Notes under the pieces: model-generated
Seen by the model: only the letters and a program-made list of their open reading frames with translations
What the model was told of the DNA's origin: nothing
Databases searched by the model: none
Assembly: GCA_001643675.2 (NCBI GenBank)
Contig: LSRY02000013.1
Location: 1,676,501-1,740,500 of the forward strand
Direction of reading: 5' to 3'
Origin: Monocercomonoides exilis
Taxonomy: Eukaryota > Preaxostyla > Oxymonadida > Polymastigidae
Length of the DNA stretch: 64,000 bases
In this document: positions 1 through 10,946 of the stretch, one piece after another
Numbering within the stretch: position 1 is the stretch's first letter
Layout: every line of letters starts with the position of its first letter
Translations under genes and position numbers: made by a program

Positions 1-2543
1 ATACGAGGATTTAAATACGATGAAGTGATCTGAGTGAGGTTCCCGCTAAATGTGCATCCTTTATTAAGCCAATGTTGAACTTCATTAATATAATAGGCGC
101 TTGTTGCATGTAGCTCGATTGCACCACCACCACCACAAACAACATTTCTTTCTCCTTTCATCGATTCGTAAGAAATAGTGTTGTCTGCGATTGTTGAGTC
201 AATCAGAGTGACTTGGGCACCATCAACCTTGAGTCCTCCCCACGAGTTTGATTTGATCGTGCTGTTGTTAATAGTTGCAGTGCCTCCAGAGATAGCAATC
301 GTGCCTGTCTCATATTTGCACATGAACTCATCGTCATCTCCAACATCACTTTCTGTGAGAACTCCTTTTATTCCCGTCTGAATGGTGCAAGATAAGATTG
401 TCGTTGCTGCGTTTGTCAATGATAACAAATAAGTGGTTCCGCTCGCTGGCGTTAAATAATCCACGGTGATGTTCTCCAACTTCAGTGTTCCTCCGGTCGC
501 CAGAATCAGCGGATTCGTGTACTTTTTTGCAGAGTCGCCATTGATCCAGATCGACAGCAATGTGAGTTCTCCTGTTCCGCTGAGAGCAGCCATCGAAGAT
601 TCCACATATAGAATCTGCAGATAAAAAGTGTTCAACTTCAGCTTGCCTGCTCCAACATTGAAATAGTATTTGTCTGCAGCCATCTGAGGAATTCCAAGAT
701 AGTTTCTTCTTGGGGTATCAAACTTTCCTCTGATTTCCACTATTTTTGACCCAACATCAATTCCATTCAAAGATTCGATTCCAAGAACCGGAGAAGATCC
801 CTGGAGTTCAATATAAATATCACTTTCAGATGTTTTGCTTAAAAGATATCCAATAGATGAACATGAGTTGGGGAACTTGTTGCAGTTTTCCTTATCAGTT
901 CCGGTGGACGATACACGACTTGGTGGTCCATACTCAACAATTGGAATCCATTCTGTATGATCTTCATTGTTACCAACTTCTTTAACCAAATAGACTCGAT
1001 TTTCCAAAGGAGTATCTGATCGGCTTACGCAGTCCCAAAATAATGCCTTAATCATATTCCATTTATCAATAAGATACGCATCATGAGCAATTTTGCTTGA
1101 AGCAGAGCACCTATCGAAGAAGGAATAAGATACACCTGAAGTCACATATCCATAGAGATTTGTATTGAGAAGGAAAAACAGCCCGCCTCCTCGATTTGAA
1201 GTACATTCACCAAACAGTAAATCCGTAACACTTATGCTCTTTATTCTTTCTATTTCCATTCCTCCTCCAAGGACTTCAGCAACGCACTCAGAAAAAGTGC
1301 ACTCGAAAACTGCATTTTCACATTCTTCGTTCCCATCATTTGTCTTCTCCAAATTGCTAACTGCCGTTGAAGAATACTGGTTGCAAACCCTTGATGAGCA
1401 TTCTCCACTGTAAGTTATGTATAGCCCACCTCCGTAGCTTGCTCTGCAACCGTCAAATGTGCATCCCGAGACAACATGACATCCAGTCACTTCTTGTGAA
1501 ATAAGCCCTCCTCCATATCCTCCTTCTGTCACACATTGATAAAATGTGCAAGAGAAAAGAAACAATGATTTAGCTGCACGAACAGCCACAGCCCCACCAC
1601 TTCCACGTATATTGTACACTGTTTTGCATTGGTTGAAATAGCAATTTGTCATTTTCAATGTGACGGAAGAGCTTAAGCAATAGAAAGCTCCTCCATCGAC
1701 TTGATATGCTTCAGATTTTTGCCAATCGCAGTCCTCAAGAATCACTTCAGTGATTCCAACTGTTGGTACATGTCTGGTATCGAAAGATTTTCCAATTATT
1801 GGTTCATTCGTTTTCCGATTTAACAATCCTCGTTGGCATTCAAAAAATGTGTTATTTCGCGCCATATACGAAATTGTGTTCTCAAAATGAGGAATAACAC
1901 TTCCGTCAACCGGATCATCAACTTTATCGAAATAGCATCCACTCATCGATATAACTTCGCAAAAACTGCTCCTGAATTTTTTCGTGCGATCTTCTTTTTT
2001 GTTCACTGAAAAATTGCTAAAGGTGCACCGAGAAACATCCAGAAATGAGGAGCGTCCGGAAAAGGCAAACGAAGATGATAATATTCCTGCAGATCGGATC
2101 AAACTTTCTGAAATCGAAAAAATTCCATAACTATCTGAGCGGAACATGCTGCATTGAAGACTCGAAGATTTTTGTGCAGGAGAAACGCTGACATTGCCCA
2201 GATGGACAACTCCTTGCGAGTAAAACAGTGAATCCGCCTTTTCCGAATCCACCAAAATCGGAACATTCTTCAAAACACTTGTGCTTTCTTTATCCACATG
2301 CAGAACGGAGCCCGTGCTTGAAACTTCCATTAACATGCATCGCAGCTCGATTGTGCTGTTATTTAAGCTGAACCAGCAACTCTTTAATTTATCCTCCGAA
2401 AAGTTAACAATCGCGCTCTGCCCAAATCCGTTTTGTTCCAAGCGGGAATCCAAGCAAACACAAACAAATACCGCATTTAAAGCCCATTTGATCAAAAAAA
2501 CCGATAACATCGAAGTTCTTCCTCTTTTATTTTTATACGCCAT
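1..2543 (-). CDS. Secreted beta-helix (Pmp-like) surface protein, 3' end beyond window
   Basis: One continuous frame of 847 codons runs from an ATG at 2543-2541 to the window edge with no stop, so only the N-terminal part is seen. Residues about 12-30 form a hydrophobic stretch like a signal peptide, followed by a Ser/Gly/Cys-rich ectodomain. Repeated units of the type C-x-F-x-x-C followed by GGG and a hydrophobic residue (for example GGYGGGL, ASYGGGL, VLGGGM and NRGGGL around 860-1580) are the pattern of right-handed parallel beta-helix or polymorphic-outer-membrane-protein-like repeats, expanded in parabasalids and preaxostylans. A second, more Thr/Ser-rich repeat zone follows at 1-700. I infer a cell-surface or secreted adhesin-like role; nothing here shows a ligand or enzyme activity. 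A C-terminal membrane anchor would lie outside the window. At least five decayed relatives lie in this window, and this is the only copy without a break. Confidence 0.8.
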   Translation of the reverse strand, partial: MAYKNKRGRTSMLSVFLIKWALNAVFVCVCLDSRLEQNGFGQSAIVNFSEDKLKSCWFSLNNSTIELRCMLMEVSSTGSVLHVDKESTSVLKNVPILVDSEKADSLFYSQGVVHLGNVSVSPAQKSSSLQCSMFRSDSYGIFSISESLIRSAGILSSSFAFSGRSSFLDVSRCTFSNFSVNKKEDRTKKFRSSFCEVISMSGCYFDKVDDPVDGSVIPHFENTISYMARNNTFFECQRGLLNRKTNEPIIGKSFDTRHVPTVGITEVILEDCDWQKSEAYQVDGGAFYCLSSSVTLKMTNCYFNQCKTVYNIRGSGGAVAVRAAKSLFLFSCTFYQCVTEGGYGGGLISQEVTGCHVVSGCTFDGCRASYGGGLYITYSGECSSRVCNQYSSTAVSNLEKTNDGNEECENAVFECTFSECVAEVLGGGMEIERIKSISVTDLLFGECTSNRGGGLFFLLNTNLYGYVTSGVSYSFFDRCSASSKIAHDAYLIDKWNMIKALFWDCVSRSDTPLENRVYLVKEVGNNEDHTEWIPIVEYGPPSRVSSTGTDKENCNKFPNSCSSIGYLLSKTSESDIYIELQGSSPVLGIESLNGIDVGSKIVEIRGKFDTPRRNYLGIPQMAADKYYFNVGAGKLKLNTFYLQILYVESSMAALSGTGELTLLSIWINGDSAKKYTNPLILATGGTLKLENITVDYLTPASGTTYLLSLTNAATTILSCTIQTGIKGVLTESDVGDDDEFMCKYETGTIAISGGTATINNSTIKSNSWGGLKVDGAQVTLIDSTIADNTISYESMKGERNVVCGGGGAIELHATSAYYINEVQHWLNKGCTFSGNLTQITSSYLNPR

Positions 2544-2685
2544 TATTAAAATTTATCGAGGTTCAATTTATGTTTTTGATCAAAAGGCGATGTTTTGATT
2601 TTTTTCTTTTCTCAAAACATTTAACGACAAATATTTTTGAACAATGGTTGTTGCTTATTTTTCTATGATTTGAAATTGAATTATA

Positions 2686-3043
2686 GGGTGGTCCAAAATA
2701 TTTTGTTAAAATTATTAAATATGGTATAAAAATTTTTATTAAAAAACATTTTTCATAAAAATAATAACCTTTATTAGTCGTTACAAATTTCAATCACATT
2801 TTCCAACTATTAAACCATTGAAAAACCGTATCTGATGAATTTTTTAAAAAAATTTTTGTTTTCCAGGAACAAATTGCCCAAATATCTGGAAGCTCCAAAC
2901 TTTAACAAATTGAAGCTTATCGTGTTATTAATCAGCTTTCATACCGATTAATTAACAAAATTCAGTTTTATCGAACATTTTTTAATATTTTTATTTTGAA
3001 TTTTATGTTTTTAATTATTTTTGCAAAGAAATATGGACCACCC
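2686..3043. mobile_element. MITE, GGGTGGTCC ends, TATA duplication
   Basis: GGGTGGTCCA at 2686 is the reverse complement of TGGACCACCC ending at 3043, and both sides are flanked by TATA (2682-2685 and 3044-3047). The 358-bp interior is very AT-rich and has no credible gene. The GGGT start and 4-bp duplication resemble the GGGTGATT family elsewhere in the window. It could alternatively be a remnant 5' end of the pogo-like element that follows. Confidence 0.6.
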
Positions 3044-3659
3044 TATATTTTTATTCGAAAATTTGTTGTTTTTTCTGTATATTTTTTGGACTTCGGAATC
3101 ATACAGTTTGTACAAAAAATACTGAACAATAAATTTTATAATGGAAAGATAAATTTTCTATCAATTGAAATAATAATAAAATTTTGTGTTGATGAAACGA
3201 AATAATTTCATTTTTTGTTAATTTCAAAAAAATTTTTTTATTTTCCAAATTTTTAAAATATGGGTTTATTTTTTCACATTGGACCTGAAGCAGCACACTC
3301 AAAGCACTATGGATGAAGATTCAAGCGAAAGTGGAAGTTTATTGCTTCAAAAATCAAAAATTTTGGAGAAATTAACTGAAAATCTCGATCATGATATGGC
3401 AATTAGAATATTTACTGAATTGGAATCCCTAAACCCGGAAAATGTTCCAATCATGCTGAAATATTTACAAATGTTGCTTTATCGATATTATCCGAAATTC
3501 TCAACGTCCAGAGGATTACAATTGTTTGTTTATTTCAAAAAATCAAGAATAGATGAATTAATTAAGATGGCTGATAAAGAATTGAAAGAAAGAGGAAGAC
3601 CTTGTGCTATGTCAAAAGAAAAGGAAGAGGAACAGATAAACCTTTGTATTGATAAATAT

Positions 3660-3914
3660 GGGTGATTATTTTTGAAATCATGACTTTTTTCGGGGTGCTG
3701 TTTTTTCAAAGGTTGCTTGTAATTGGGAAAACCTTTTATGATCAAATGCAAATTGAAACACAATTGTTTCACAAACAAATGAGTAATCTGAAATAAAGAT
3801 GAATATGTCTTGAATACACATGTGCACTTTTCAGTATTCATTGATTAATGTCAAAGTGAATTTTTCAAACCGAAATTTTTGAATGCAAAAATATGATTTC
3901 AAAAATAACCATCC
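3660..3914 (+). mobile_element. GGGTGATT-family MITE inside transposase relic 1
   Basis: The left end GGGTGATTATTTTTGAAATC and the right end (reverse-complement GGATGGTTATTTTTGAAATC) form terminal inverted repeats. ATAT flanks both sides (3656-3659 and 3915-3918). After the shared tip the two ends differ. The left subterminal carries CTTTTTTCGGGGTG, and the right one an AAATTTCGGTT-type motif, which gives the element a direction. It is 255 bp with no coding potential. Confidence 0.8.
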
Positions 3915-4579
3915 ATATCATCAAGGAAATCCTTTACAATATCATCTTTACAGACTTACATTAATTTGACTTATAATTTAAATATTTCTTACTTCTTTGT
4001 TCGACATTTTTTGTTTTCTCATTGCGACAAATTGAAGAAAAGAACAGCAAGACCGATTGAATTGAAGAGAAAAGATGTCAAACAATCACAAGGAAAAAAA
4101 TATGTGATAGAATTGCAAAAAGTTCTAAATAATGTGGAACCATAATTTGTTTTCTGCATGAATGAAACTGGGATATAAGAATATGTAGATGCAAAAAAAA
4201 ATGAAAGTCATTTGCCTAAAAGAAGTCGATGATAAGAATGTTACATACACAGTTGTGAGAGATGGGAAACTTGTCACATTGATTGTGTGTATTCCTCTTA
4301 TTGGTCCTTCAGTTGTTCCTATGCTTATAATAAAAACTTCCACTGTTCAATCTTTAATATTTGGAGATTTAATTGATGGAGTGGATGTTGTTATCAAAAA
4401 CTCATCCAAGGGTTATTGTTCTTCACAAATCTTTTTGGAATGGCTTTATATTTGTTTTATTCCGCATATTAACAGGCTGAAGGATGAACCAAACAAAAAA
4501 AAAACGGTTCTTATTGCAGACGGCTTTAAAGCACATTCAAGCGACGAAGCTCTTCGTGTTATGGAATTAAACAAGATAT

Positions 4580-4818
4580 GGGTTATTCTTTTTGAAAAGT
4601 CGCAAATGTTTAATTTTCAAATAAATCAAAATATTCATATTTTGCCAAAATTTCTGTTCCCGCTTACGAATCTTCCCAAGAATTCATGAAATAGCATTAT
4701 CAAGTAATAGATTCCACATCAGTGATTTTGGTGAATGTTAACAAAAATTCGAGTAAAATATAAAAGTTTTGATTTATTTGAAAATTAAACATTTGCGACT
4801 TTTCAAAAAGAATAACCC
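4580..4818 (+). mobile_element. MITE with GTCGCAAATG arms inside transposase relic 1
   Basis: The ends read GGGTTATTCTTTTTGAAAAG in inverted orientation, with long AT-rich arms containing GTCGCAAATGTTTAA. ATAT duplications lie at 4576-4579 and 4819-4822. The 239-bp element interrupts the codons just before the third catalytic motif of the host transposase. It belongs with the copy at 30639-30878, which has the same arm sequence and the same TTCCCGCT core. Confidence 0.8.
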
Positions 4819-5953
4819 ATATGTATTATTTTTATTCCACCACATTCTTCACATTTATTTTCACCGTTGGATTTGGTCACATTCTCAAATCTGAAAAATA
4901 ATTTAAAAAAGTTGCGATCTTTATTCCCATCAAGGCAGCAGGCACATGTCCTTGCTGGTATTGTAAAAAGCTATCAATCATGTACAATTCCATTCACAAA
5001 CAGATCAGCATTTCGCAGAGCAGGAATCACATTGAAAAATGAAGATGGAAAGCAAAAAGTTATGGTAGATCAGTTTCGAATGGCTCAACATATTGAATTA
5101 ATGTCTAAAAACGAAAATCCATTTCAGTCAATAAAAGATAAAAAAGATGAAAATGAAGAGATCAAGAAACAAGATGAAAAAAAGAAAGATAATAATAATG
5201 ATGAAAAAGCAGATGAAAAGGAAGAAGAAAAGGAAGAAGAAAAGGAAGAAGAAATGAAATTTTGGAATGAATGGATAAATGATTATCCAGCATATGTTGT
5301 TGAAATGTTACTAAAAAAGAGAGATAAGATTCAAAAACGAGTAAAAGATTTGGAGAAAATTAACAAAAGAAATAACATTTCAAAAAAAGAAAAAGAAAAA
5401 GATTCATCACAAGAAGAAGATGAAGATGAATGTATTTTTCGTGTGAAGAGAAAAAAGAAAGCTGATTCTATTGATAGTTACATTAAAGGATTGAGAACAA
5501 AGCTTTTCAAAAAGTCAGAAAGTGATTCAGACAATGTTCAAATAAAAAAACAAATTCTAACAACGAGATCTGTGAAAACGCGGAAGAGAATAAATATGTA
5601 CAGTTATGATGATTCATTTTCTGAATCAAGCAGTTTTTATGATAGTTCCACAACTGTGAATAGTGAAGACTCCTCGGTTGAATATTCACCTTCTTTCTTC
5701 GAACATGAATAAAGCAACACAAGCTGCTGTGTTCAAAAAGCTTTTTCTTTCAAATTTCAAACACTTCAAATAAAGAACACAATCAAATTTTTCTGCTCTT
5801 TTGTTTTTTCAGTTAAATAATACTAAAAATTTGATTTAATTCTTCTCTTTAACATATTTAAAACAATTTCAAACTTGTTCGATTATTAATTAAAGTTAAA
5901 AGAAAAAAGTTCGAGTCTTATACACCCAACGAAACTTTTTATCTGAAAGAATC

Positions 5954-6350
5954 ATGAAAGAAATTCGTTTTCCAGTGAATTTGTTTATTTCAACAATCTT
6001 TTGCTTTTCAATTTTTCTCGAAGAATGTGAATGGATTAAGACTTTTCAACCTCAACAGCCCATCCACTTCCCTCTCAACGTTTCACACTTCTTTCCTCCA
6101 CAAAGCACGCTCTTCTGAAAATGCTTCTGAAAAACATATTGGAACAGAAGCCGACAGAAAGAAACCAGGAAGACTTTCTGCATTTTATATGAACAGTCAT
6201 CGCTTTGAATGGTGCGAATGGAACGATTCAAAGGGTGGAAATGATTATGGAGGTGCACTAAAAGTTAACTGCACAAACGAAAATTTCTCAATCACTTTTT
6301 GTACATTTGCATTCATTCAACTGCAGCTGGATGAAATGGAGGATGATTGA
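5954..6350 (+). pseudogene. Truncated 5' fragment of a beta-helix surface protein gene
   Basis: ATG at 5954 opens a 54-codon frame with a strong hydrophobic signal-peptide-like stretch (residues 6-23) ending at TGA 6116-6118. A second frame then carries beta-helix-like sequence: FEWCEWNDSKGG, GGALKVNC and FCTF, ending at 6350. The frame change suggests a frameshift after the leader. The rest of the gene, normally thousands of bases, is missing. Short intron use could in principle connect the two frames, but I found no convincing splice pair. Confidence 0.45.
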
Positions 6351-7705
6351 TTGTCAATGACTTTGTTTAATATAAACTTCACGGTCCAAAATGATTATCT
6401 CCTCTTCGCAACATAGTTGATCAACAGATTTATGGACTTTCCAATCTGATTCATATTGGATGTTTCCGCAAAGCAAAATTGAATGTTTTTCATAAACAAA
6501 TCATTAAAGAAATATTTGGAATAAAAAGATTGATGAAATGAACCAAACTTCGTGTTCTTGCTTCCCAAATTCTTCTTCATTGCAAAAGCTGGTTGTAAAT
6601 CTCCTGGATCATAAAATTTGCTTATTCTCGGTATTTCATACCAAGAATATTTTCATTAGGATGAATACAGGAACGTATACGATTATTTATGAAATTCATC
6701 AACTTCTAAAGGTGGTACTGGGCTGCGTTGAACAAAAACCTTCACGCAATTGAGCAGAACAGAATTCCGTTCGTTTTTCTTCATTGATAAAAATCAAGCA
6801 CTTTGCAAAACAAAGAGAAAGAAAAAGAAAAAAATTCTTCAAACGTGGATAATTATTGACATATCCTTCATTGCAGAAGCAGCAACCACGAAGAAAAACA
6901 ATTAATTCCATCTTGATTAAATAAAGAAAAACTGAAAAATTGACGTGAATAATGGGATAATATATTATTGGAAAACAAAACTATCGCAAATACTTAATGA
7001 TGATAAAACAAACGATGAGTTCATGGTTGGATTTTTGTTTCATAAGAATTCAGCAAATAATCAGCATTGAGATTTTATTTTGTTCACGTGAATTACAGAA
7101 ACTTGAAAATAGATAAAATAACTGAAGGAGATACTCTTGAAATTATTCACAATCTTCGTCTGCTGATATTGAGCAAGCTGATATCCATAATTGACTATCC
7201 TTTAGAATAAATTTCATTTGTCGATTCAAAGAATTAAAGAAAAACAAATAGTAAATGTTTGCTTAGATAATATTAATAGTTTGAAACACACACACTCAAA
7301 ACAAGAACAGCACATTTAAAGCTTCTGGATTTTTCCTGCACTTGAATCTTCAAATTCGTTTTATGTTCGCTCAGAACGCATCAATATAATGCTCTTCCAA
7401 ATAGATAAAAAATTATTCTTTTCTCATGAACTTTCTTATCCAATTGTTTCCTTGTATTTTAAATTAATAAAAAATTTTGTTGACCAGTGTTTTAACAAAA
7501 CAAAAAAGTGAGATAATAATCTCTTTTGTGAGAAAAAGATTGATAAACTTTTAATTCAGTTATTGTTGAAACAAATAATGTTTCAAATTTCGCATTGGTT
7601 AATTTTTTTGAAATAATTCTATGTTTTTTTGAATGAGATGTCAGATAACATTTCGATAAAAAAGAGATAAAGATGAAAGGACAAAGGATTTTGAATTTTG
7701 TTAAA
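6351..7705. other. AT-rich intergenic DNA, no gene recognised
   Basis: No reading frame with family features, no tRNA and no repeat ends were seen. The DNA is AT-rich with short A and T runs. It ends at the ATGT (7706-7709) that precedes the left end of the candidate large element. Confidence 0.5.
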
Positions 7706-8529
7706 ATGTGGGTGATTCTTTTCGAAAACATACTTTTTTTTCGGTGTGATAAAATAGTTCAAAAATTTGTTTCAAAACTTAATTTTCGAATCTGAAAAAC
7801 TGTTGGATTATAATATTGACAATAATTCCATATTAAAGAATCTCTGAAATTGTGATTTCATTGTTCAATAAATCAACAAGATCATTAACACCAAAATTTA
7901 ATTCTGTGTATGCTTTGATAAAGTTATTGTGTTTTAAAATGTGTTGAAGGTATTAAATTCAATCTTGTTTTTTTGTTTGTAATATTAGAAATAATATATA
8001 TTGAAAATAAAAATTAAATGAACTGAAAATGACACAAATTTGTGATTACTTCTTTTGTTTTGATAATTGAATTTTTGTGATATACAGTCACTTTCACAGA
8101 GCAAATAACATCTAATTTGAATGAAGTTAACAAGATGAAAGATTTTCTTCCGATCTATTTGATAATGAATACTTCAAAAATATTTATTCATTTCTTTTTT
8201 TGAACAGATTGTTATTCCAAAAAAAAGAATGACTAATATGGAACATCCAATTTCTTTTTTGAAGAATGTCGAAACTTTAAACAAATGCGAGAAATAATGA
8301 GTGATAAGATTATTATTTGTAATGTGAGCTGGAAAGTTTGAAAAGTTCTGTCAAATCATGACAATCGGTGACAATTCATTCAATTATTTAGTTGATTATT
8401 TGGTGGGAATGAAAATAGAAATAGAAATGCAATACATGAAAATGATACAGCTCCAACAATTTCTATTTCAGAAAAAAAGCTGTTATCGTAAAATGGACAC
8501 CGCTCCAATCACTCTTTATTTTTGGTTGA

Positions 8530-10109
8530 TCACATCAACTTGAAAGATTGATCACATGGTAAGAAAAGCAATGATGTGATTATAATATTGGCCTTGCCTC
8601 CAGGTTCATCCAGACTTGCTGATTCCAGATGAGGAATGAAAAACGGAGAGGGTCGCTCCTGTGCAGCACACTTCAATCTGCAGTCTTCGCTCATGATCCA
8701 CAACGAAGTGTTGCTTTTCAAACCATCCCCGCCTTTTAAGCTGTCAATTTCCAACGAATCCGAATTGCAGCAAAAGATGTTCCAGAGGAGTGATGTGTAT
8801 TTCGGCTTTGAGTGGCTGTTGTCACAAAACTCGCCTTTCTCCATTGTCATGTTGCCCGCCACCAACGCTAATCAGCCTGATGACGAATTCGATATTGTCA
8901 CATCCTTCATCATTGCTGCTGCATGTGACAAATTGATGAGCGATCCATTCCATTTACAGGCACTATCTTCACTGATGGAAATTTCTTTCCTCCCCTCAAA
9001 CTCGCACATGTGTATCGAAATGCCAAGCGCCCTGCTGGCATCCAAAATGCCCCCTTTTTTCGACAACGACACACAATTCTTGCACGAGCAGTTTGACAGG
9101 TTTATCCTGGCAGAAGGCGAATATGCTGAAAGGGGGCATGCACCAAAAGAGTAAAGACTGAAGTTTTTGATGGAAGAACTGCCAAATGAAACAACCCCCG
9201 GCATATCTCGCAAATGGAAATGACACTGCCGTTGCGAGACTTCACTCCATCTTCAATTGCATCATCAATCACCACACTTTCACATTCCCCAACTTCAAAT
9301 AGAATGGATAACAGCTCAATCTGCTTTAGATTCATACTTGCCAGAGACATGTTATTGCTGCGAATCAGCAGGAACACTGGTTGTTCAAATGAAATTTCCG
9401 ATACTGTTCAATTATCGATGAACAGAAGCCCACTTGCAACTCTGAGCAACGACGAGTTGAGGGCAACTTGATGGACGCTGTTTGAAGACATTTCAGCTGC
9501 AAAAAGGACTGATGAAAGGTTAAGCTGCCCATTTGTCTCGCTGATGAATGCTCCTCCTGAAAACGAAAAGGAAGAGACAACAGAGAACGACAAGTTCTCG
9601 ATCCGGACTTTATCTGAGGTAGCCATAATGCTGTTGCCATGTGGGATTGTTGAGTTGAGGAACGCCTGTGCCAGCGAAGGAGATTCGAGCTAGCGGATGG
9701 TTTCATTCAGTGCATTGCATCTACTCAAGATAGCAGTGCGGTTAAAGATCAGCAGCTGGGAGAACAATGAAGGAATGATGTGTAGCAGCCCTTCGCTCAG
9801 CGTGCTGCATGGCACATCCAGCCCTCTACACTGCTTGCTGTCCTCGTAATAGTCACTGGCCGAAGACACAAACACCGTCTCCTCCTGGTCCTTCACAATT
9901 CTCTTCAGCAGATCTTCCTCATCCAGATGCATGCCCGAGGTGTATCCCACTATCGCGACTTCATTCACGAATGGGGCTCTGCAGTCCAACAAAAACTGCC
10001 CATGTGCGATCTGTGCTTCTATCGAGTTGCATTTCACATATACGTCTCTTCTCGGATATGCTGTTTTGTTTTTGAATAAGATTTTCGACAATTCAAATAT
10101 AAGTTGCAA
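8530..10109 (-). pseudogene. Decayed beta-helix surface protein gene
   Basis: Reading the minus strand, successive segments in changing frames resemble the beta-helix family: 10109-9690 (a Cys/Ser-rich region), 9626-9408 (SFSGGAFISE), then after a stop 9377-9102, and 8865-8530, where PFFIPHLESASLDEPGG is followed by an LPCDQSF end. The pieces are collinear but separated by stops and at least one frameshift. GC content is visibly higher than in the surrounding AT-rich DNA, as expected for former coding sequence. An opposite-strand frame (8636-9154) is a shadow. No product is expected. Confidence 0.55.
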
Positions 10110-10426
10110 GAATAATTGTTGAAACGCATTTCACATTTATCCCCCTGCCTTTTCATGTTGAAAAACATAAATTTTTGAGATTTCGCAAACTGAGCAACAA
10201 ATCAAAGTGTCTCCTAATTCTATGAGCATTAAATATTTACAATTTTAATTTTATCAAAACTCAAAAAGTCAATGAAACTTTTTCAATATTTTTAACAAAA
10301 TAATATGAAAATTTCATTTATTTAAAAACAAATATGTCGACATATTTGAATAGAAAAACACACAATATATTAATCATATAAGTAATTCAAAATAGGAAAG
10401 AAGAATGTGAAGGGTCTGTCCTGGGA

Positions 10427-10501
10427 GGCTGATTCTGGACCCAGATCCTGCAAGAAACTGTGCTGGACCGGTCACAGCACAGTTTCAGGACGGAATCAGC
10501 C
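10427..10501. ncRNA. GC-rich nested hairpin, possible structured RNA or recombination site
   Basis: The outer stem GGCTGATTC (10427-10435) pairs with GAATCAGCC (10493-10501). Inside it, CCTG (10447-10450) pairs with CAGG (10486-10489), and AAACTGTGCTG (10455-10465) pairs with CAGCACAGTTT (10475-10485). The 9-nt loop region contains the palindrome GACCGGTC. A further small hairpin, TCTGG/CCAGA, fits between the stems. It stands alone in very AT-rich DNA about 450 bp downstream of the USP-transposase gene. I do not recognise the fold as a known ribozyme or riboswitch. Symmetric pairing means the strand cannot be fixed. Confidence 0.4.
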
Positions 10502-10946
10502 TAGCCCCAATTTTTTCCATTCAAATGGAAAAAATGTGAGGTACTTCGTAGAATTTGTTCATAACAAAAGCACAAAGCTTGAGCAACAGACCACAAAAAA
10601 ACTTTTTAATATTTTGAATTACTTAAGGAATAGAAACGTCAAAACAGAAACTCAAGGTTTATCAAAGAAATGATTAATATCAAATAATCTTCTATCTTTC
10701 AATAATTTCTCGGTGTAATTTCCCACACTCTCTTCTGTTGAATTGATTGAACTCTTTCGAAATATTTTTTTAACTCTCTCGTCTCTCACTCTTTTCTCCC
10801 TGTAATTGACCATAAAGGATCCTTCACAGTTATCTGGTTAAGCAACTGATCGATATATTTGATTCCCTCTTTTCTCGTAGAACAGAAATGTCTTTATCGA
10901 ACTGATTTCCAATTTTTTCCACAAGATCTTATTAGTTGGTATATAT

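Larger units (their letters stand above)
3279..5712 (+). pseudogene. pogo/Tigger-like DDE transposase relic 1, split by two MITEs
   Basis: Pieces of one transposase can be followed across the region. 3309-3660 encodes a charged N-terminal part. From about 4140 a MNETG motif stands where pogo/Tigger proteins have the first catalytic Asp (DETG); this is an Asp to Asn change or a divergence. An in-frame TAA follows two codons later. IADGFKAHSS near 4515 is the second Asp motif. PPHSSHLFSPLDL, the third Asp motif, resumes at about 4838 after a MITE. The tail to 5712 is Glu/Lys-rich. Removing the element at 4580-4818 and one ATAT copy joins the flanks in frame, showing it landed in a coding exon. 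A second MITE sits at 3660-3914. Family knowledge: these enzymes cut and paste at TA sites. This copy cannot make an intact enzyme. Confidence 0.75.

Noticed and set aside
10407-10673. 88-residue plus-strand frame over the GC-rich hairpin
   Set aside because: Its first third is the palindromic hairpin itself and the rest has no family features, so it is unlikely to be coding.
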